Shown here: piece by piece, positions 7,192-8,513 of the stretch
Numbering within the stretch: the first letter of the stretch is position 1
Layout: each line of letters begins with the position of its first letter
Assembly: GCA_002402275.1 (NCBI GenBank)
Contig: DHFN01000188.1
Span: 1-8,513, forward strand
DNA length: 8,513 nt
Direction of reading: 5' to 3'
From: Anaerolineales bacterium UBA4823
GTDB lineage: Bacteria; Chloroflexota; Anaerolineae; Anaerolineales; UBA4823
The notes under the pieces: model-generated
Databases searched by the model: none
What the model was told of the DNA's origin: nothing
Seen by the model: the letters and a program-made list of their open reading frames with translations, nothing else
Translations under genes and position numbers: made by a program

Positions 7192-7290
7192 TGAAGGCAC
7201 GGCTGAAGGCACGGCATGCCGTGCCTCTACCGGATGCATACCGTGCCTCTACCGGATGCATGCCGACCCAGAAGGCACGGCGTGCCGTGC
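7192..7290. repeat. Cluster of GC-rich palindromes and tandem repeats
   Basis: Three related elements are packed into about 100 bases. TGAAGGCACGGC occurs twice in perfect tandem (7192-7203 and 7204-7215) and once more with one change (7270-7281). GGCACGGCATGCCGTGCC (7208-7225) is a perfect 18-base palindrome. A second palindrome, GCACGGC-GT-GCCGTGC, lies at 7275-7290. Palindromes of this type flanked by CTCTAC/GTAGAG are, from memory, dispersed in Chloroflexota and cyanobacteria, so this is probably a composite of several REP-like or non-autonomous palindromic units. The cluster is far richer in GC than its flanks. No transposase lies next to it. Confidence 0.85.
7219..7262. repeat. Tandem direct repeat, two 22-base units
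   Basis: Units 7219-7240 and 7241-7262 match at 21 of 22 positions, differing only in the last base (A against G). Each begins with CCGTGCC, the right arm of the neighbouring palindrome, and ends with CTCTACCGGATGCAT. A third partial copy begins at 7263 (CCG) and then diverges. The arrangement suggests local duplication within the repeat cluster, by slippage or unequal recombination. Confidence 0.85.
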
Positions 7291-7339
7291 TCCTACATGT
7301 TACATGTCATATCCCCTTTCCAGCTGTGAAGAAATTCGC

Positions 7340-7352
7340 AATGATAATCATT
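7340..7352. promoter_or_regulatory. Fur-box-like inverted repeat
   Basis: AATGAT-A-ATCATT is a perfect 6-1-6 inverted repeat. It matches the core of the 19-base E. coli Fur consensus at 13 positions, but the outer triplets do not match. It lies 182 bases before the sulfotransferase start and no iron gene is nearby. In AT-rich DNA this may be chance. Confidence 0.15.
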
Positions 7353-7534
7353 TATGAGAATGAAAAAAGCCAGGTTATTAAAAATTTAGAAGGTTTGAAA
7401 GGTTATGTTAAAATAAGAGTTACTTGTAGTTGGATGGATAACATTCTTGATGTTTTAATCACTCACGGTAATCTATTCTAGAGATCAATACATTCTAGGA
7501 ATCATTAATCAATTACTGGAGAATAAGCATTTAT

Positions 7535-8284
7535 ATGATGATTTTATCTGTTGGAATGCCGCGGGCCGGATCGGGTTGGTTTTATAACCTGATGCAGGAC
7601 TTGGTGGTCGAAAATGGCGGAACAGATTCCCACTGGATCCGGCAACATTTCCATTTGAATCGAATCTGGAGCGAAGTAAATTGCAATATCGGGGTATTAT
7701 CAACCAGGCGTTTATTCATGAGTATGCTGCCAGGTTTGCTTGGCTACACTTATGTTGTCAAAGCTCATGCAGCGCCTTCTCCACCAACTCAATGGTTAAT
7801 GAAATTAGGGTGGCTGCAGGCAGCTTATATCTATCGAGATCCACGCGACGCAATGTTGTCAGCATTTGAAAATGGTCAAAAAGCTCGTGATAACGGACGA
7901 TCGAACGCTTTTTCAGAATTGGTGGATTTTGACCATGCTCTGGCGTTTATGAAAGATTATGTCCAAATCTCCACATCCTGGCTGGCTCTCCCCCAGGTCT
8001 TAAGCATTCGTTATGAAGATCTGGTGAACATTTATGATGAGCAAGTTGAAAAGCTATGCAAATTTTTGGATGTAAATCAAGAGGCTGATCTTATTCGTGC
8101 TGTAATTGAACGTTACCGCCCTGCTCAAGCGACGATAAATCAAAAAGGGCTTCACTTTCGCAAGGGGGTCAGTGGTCGCTATCGCGAAAAGTTTACTCCT
8201 GAAGAAATTAAGGTCCTTAACCATATCTTTTCCGATTACTTGATCAATAATGGCTATTGGATAGAGGAGGATGGTATTGACTGA
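7535..8284 (+). CDS. PAPS-dependent sulfotransferase (Sulfotransfer_1 type)
   Basis: A 249-residue cytoplasmic enzyme that would move a sulfuryl group from PAPS to a hydroxyl or amine of a glycan, lipid or small molecule. Cofactor motifs are in order. G7-M-P-R-A-G-S-G-W-F at 7-16 is the 5'-phosphosulfate loop, in the place of the PKSGTTW motif. K76-A-H78 fits the Lys-x-His pair that carries the catalytic histidine in SULT enzymes. R101-D-P-R-D-A-M-L-S109 is the 3'-phosphate motif with the usual 8-residue Arg-to-Ser distance. F208-R-K-G-V-S-G-R-Y is the C-terminal PAPS-binding loop, and I-R-Y-E-D-L at 158-163 is also typical. Length and motif set suggest an intact enzyme. The start may be ATG 7535 or ATG 7538; GGAGA at 7518-7522 is 12 or 15 bases away. 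Substrate is unknown; the polysaccharide genes upstream make a glycan possible, but they are over 3 kb away and other genes lie between. Confidence 0.9.
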   Translation: MMILSVGMPRAGSGWFYNLMQDLVVENGGTDSHWIRQHFHLNRIWSEVNCNIGVLSTRRLFMSMLPGLLGYTYVVKAHAAPSPPTQWLMKLGWLQAAYIYRDPRDAMLSAFENGQKARDNGRSNAFSELVDFDHALAFMKDYVQISTSWLALPQVLSIRYEDLVNIYDEQVEKLCKFLDVNQEADLIRAVIERYRPAQATINQKGLHFRKGVSGRYREKFTPEEIKVLNHIFSDYLINNGYWIEEDGID

Positions 8285-8477
8285 TGCTAAAAAACTCCTA
8301 ATTCTGGTTAACTTTTCCGAAAAAAAGAGCTGGAACGAACGAATAAGCAACTCTATTAACGACAAAAACATATCCCATTTAGGAATGAGATCACGCATCA
8401 GTGAATACCAAGAGTTAGATTTGTTTAATTCAGACGGTTTCACATTGGGAAACGATAATTTATTCCTGAAATATTGA
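8277..8477 (+). CDS. Possible small ORF overlapping the sulfotransferase end
   Basis: A TTG at 8277 (or ATG at 8271) opens a frame of 66 (or 68) codons ending at 8477. GAGGAGG at 8264-8270 is a very strong ribosome site, 6 bases before the TTG but directly against the ATG. The frame overlaps the last 8 bases of the sulfotransferase gene, as coupled genes often do. The start K-K-L-L-I-L-V-N-F resembles a first beta strand, and the rest is polar (N-E-R-I-S-N-S-I-N-D-K) with no family I recognise. Against it, the GAGGAGG also encodes the acidic E-E-D tail of the sulfotransferase, and the frame ends early. It may be a truncated gene or no gene. Confidence 0.3.
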   Translation: MTDAKKLLILVNFSEKKSWNERISNSINDKNISHLGMRSRISEYQELDLFNSDGFTLGNDNLFLKY

Positions 8478-8513
8478 TATATAATCCCATTGCCGAAATC
8501 AATTTAACCCTCA

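Larger units (their letters stand above)
7054..7534. other. 481-base intergenic stretch between divergent genes
   Basis: This spacer separates the YtxH-type gene (leftward) from the sulfotransferase gene (rightward). It holds the YtxH promoter (7083-7111), a GC-rich repeat cluster (7192-7290), a Fur-box-like palindrome (7340-7352), a short ORF of 46 codons (7341-7481) and two copies of ATTCTAG (7475-7481 and 7492-7498). Outside the repeat cluster it is AT-rich. I see no RNA gene and no convincing promoter for the sulfotransferase gene. The 107-codon frame across it (7158-7481) runs through the repeats and is not convincing as a gene. Confidence 0.6.

Noticed and set aside
7192..7290. Repeat cluster as a CRISPR array
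   Set aside because: The direct repeats are adjacent without spacers, the units differ in length, and there are no cas genes.
7158..7481. 107-codon + strand frame across the repeat cluster
   Set aside because: Its first half is translated GC-rich palindromic repeat, there is no ribosome site at the start, and no family is recognisable. Only the last 46 codons look protein-like and these are treated separately.
8054..8443. 129-codon - strand frame at the right end
   Set aside because: It lies largely antisense to the C-terminal third of the sulfotransferase gene, whose motifs are clear, and has no recognisable domain.

Overview
The window looks like a piece of a Gram-negative-type or Chloroflexota-like (Anaerolineae-like) chromosome, moderately AT-rich, with spacers that are richer in AT than the genes. 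The lineage is an inference. It rests on the large secreted HExxH metallopeptidase with immune-inhibitor-A-like C-terminal modules, the lone YtxH-type membrane protein, and the palindromic repeats of GGCACGGCATGCCGTGCC type and of GAGCGAAG/CTTCGCTC type in the spacers. No rRNA, tRNA or other taxonomic marker is present.

Positions 3-4285 hold a surface-polysaccharide locus on the + strand. A family-2 glycosyltransferase is cut by the left edge (3-689). After a stem-loop spacer there is a compact run: a second family-2 glycosyltransferase of the rhamnosyltransferase (WbbL) type (871-1809), a Wzz-like chain-length/co-polymerase protein without a kinase domain (1830-2840), and an O-antigen ligase/polymerase-type integral membrane protein (2846-4285). 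The spacings of 20 and 5 bases suggest one operon. Together they would add sugars to a lipid-linked glycan, set its length, and polymerise or ligate it. No flippase, priming transferase or nucleotide-sugar enzyme is visible in the window.

Positions 4286-6663 hold an AT-rich leader with an extended -10 promoter candidate, followed by a membrane-anchored or secreted zinc metallopeptidase of 696 residues. Convergent to it on the - strand is a small YtxH-type protein (7053-6829) with a textbook promoter and ribosome binding site. A degenerate palindromic repeat lies between the two convergent genes.

Positions 7054-7534 are mostly non-coding and carry a cluster of GC-rich palindromes and tandem repeats (7192-7290) that stands out from the AT-rich surroundings. 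A PAPS-dependent sulfotransferase (7535-8284) follows, with all the recognisable cofactor and catalytic motifs intact. A possible overlapping small ORF (8277-8477) follows it. The sulfotransferase hints that a surface glycan or lipid may be sulfated, but its link to the polysaccharide genes is only by proximity.

I see no clear new biological system. The items most worth a second look are the T9 tract inside the polymerase gene, the palindromic repeat cluster, and the sulfotransferase close to a polysaccharide locus.
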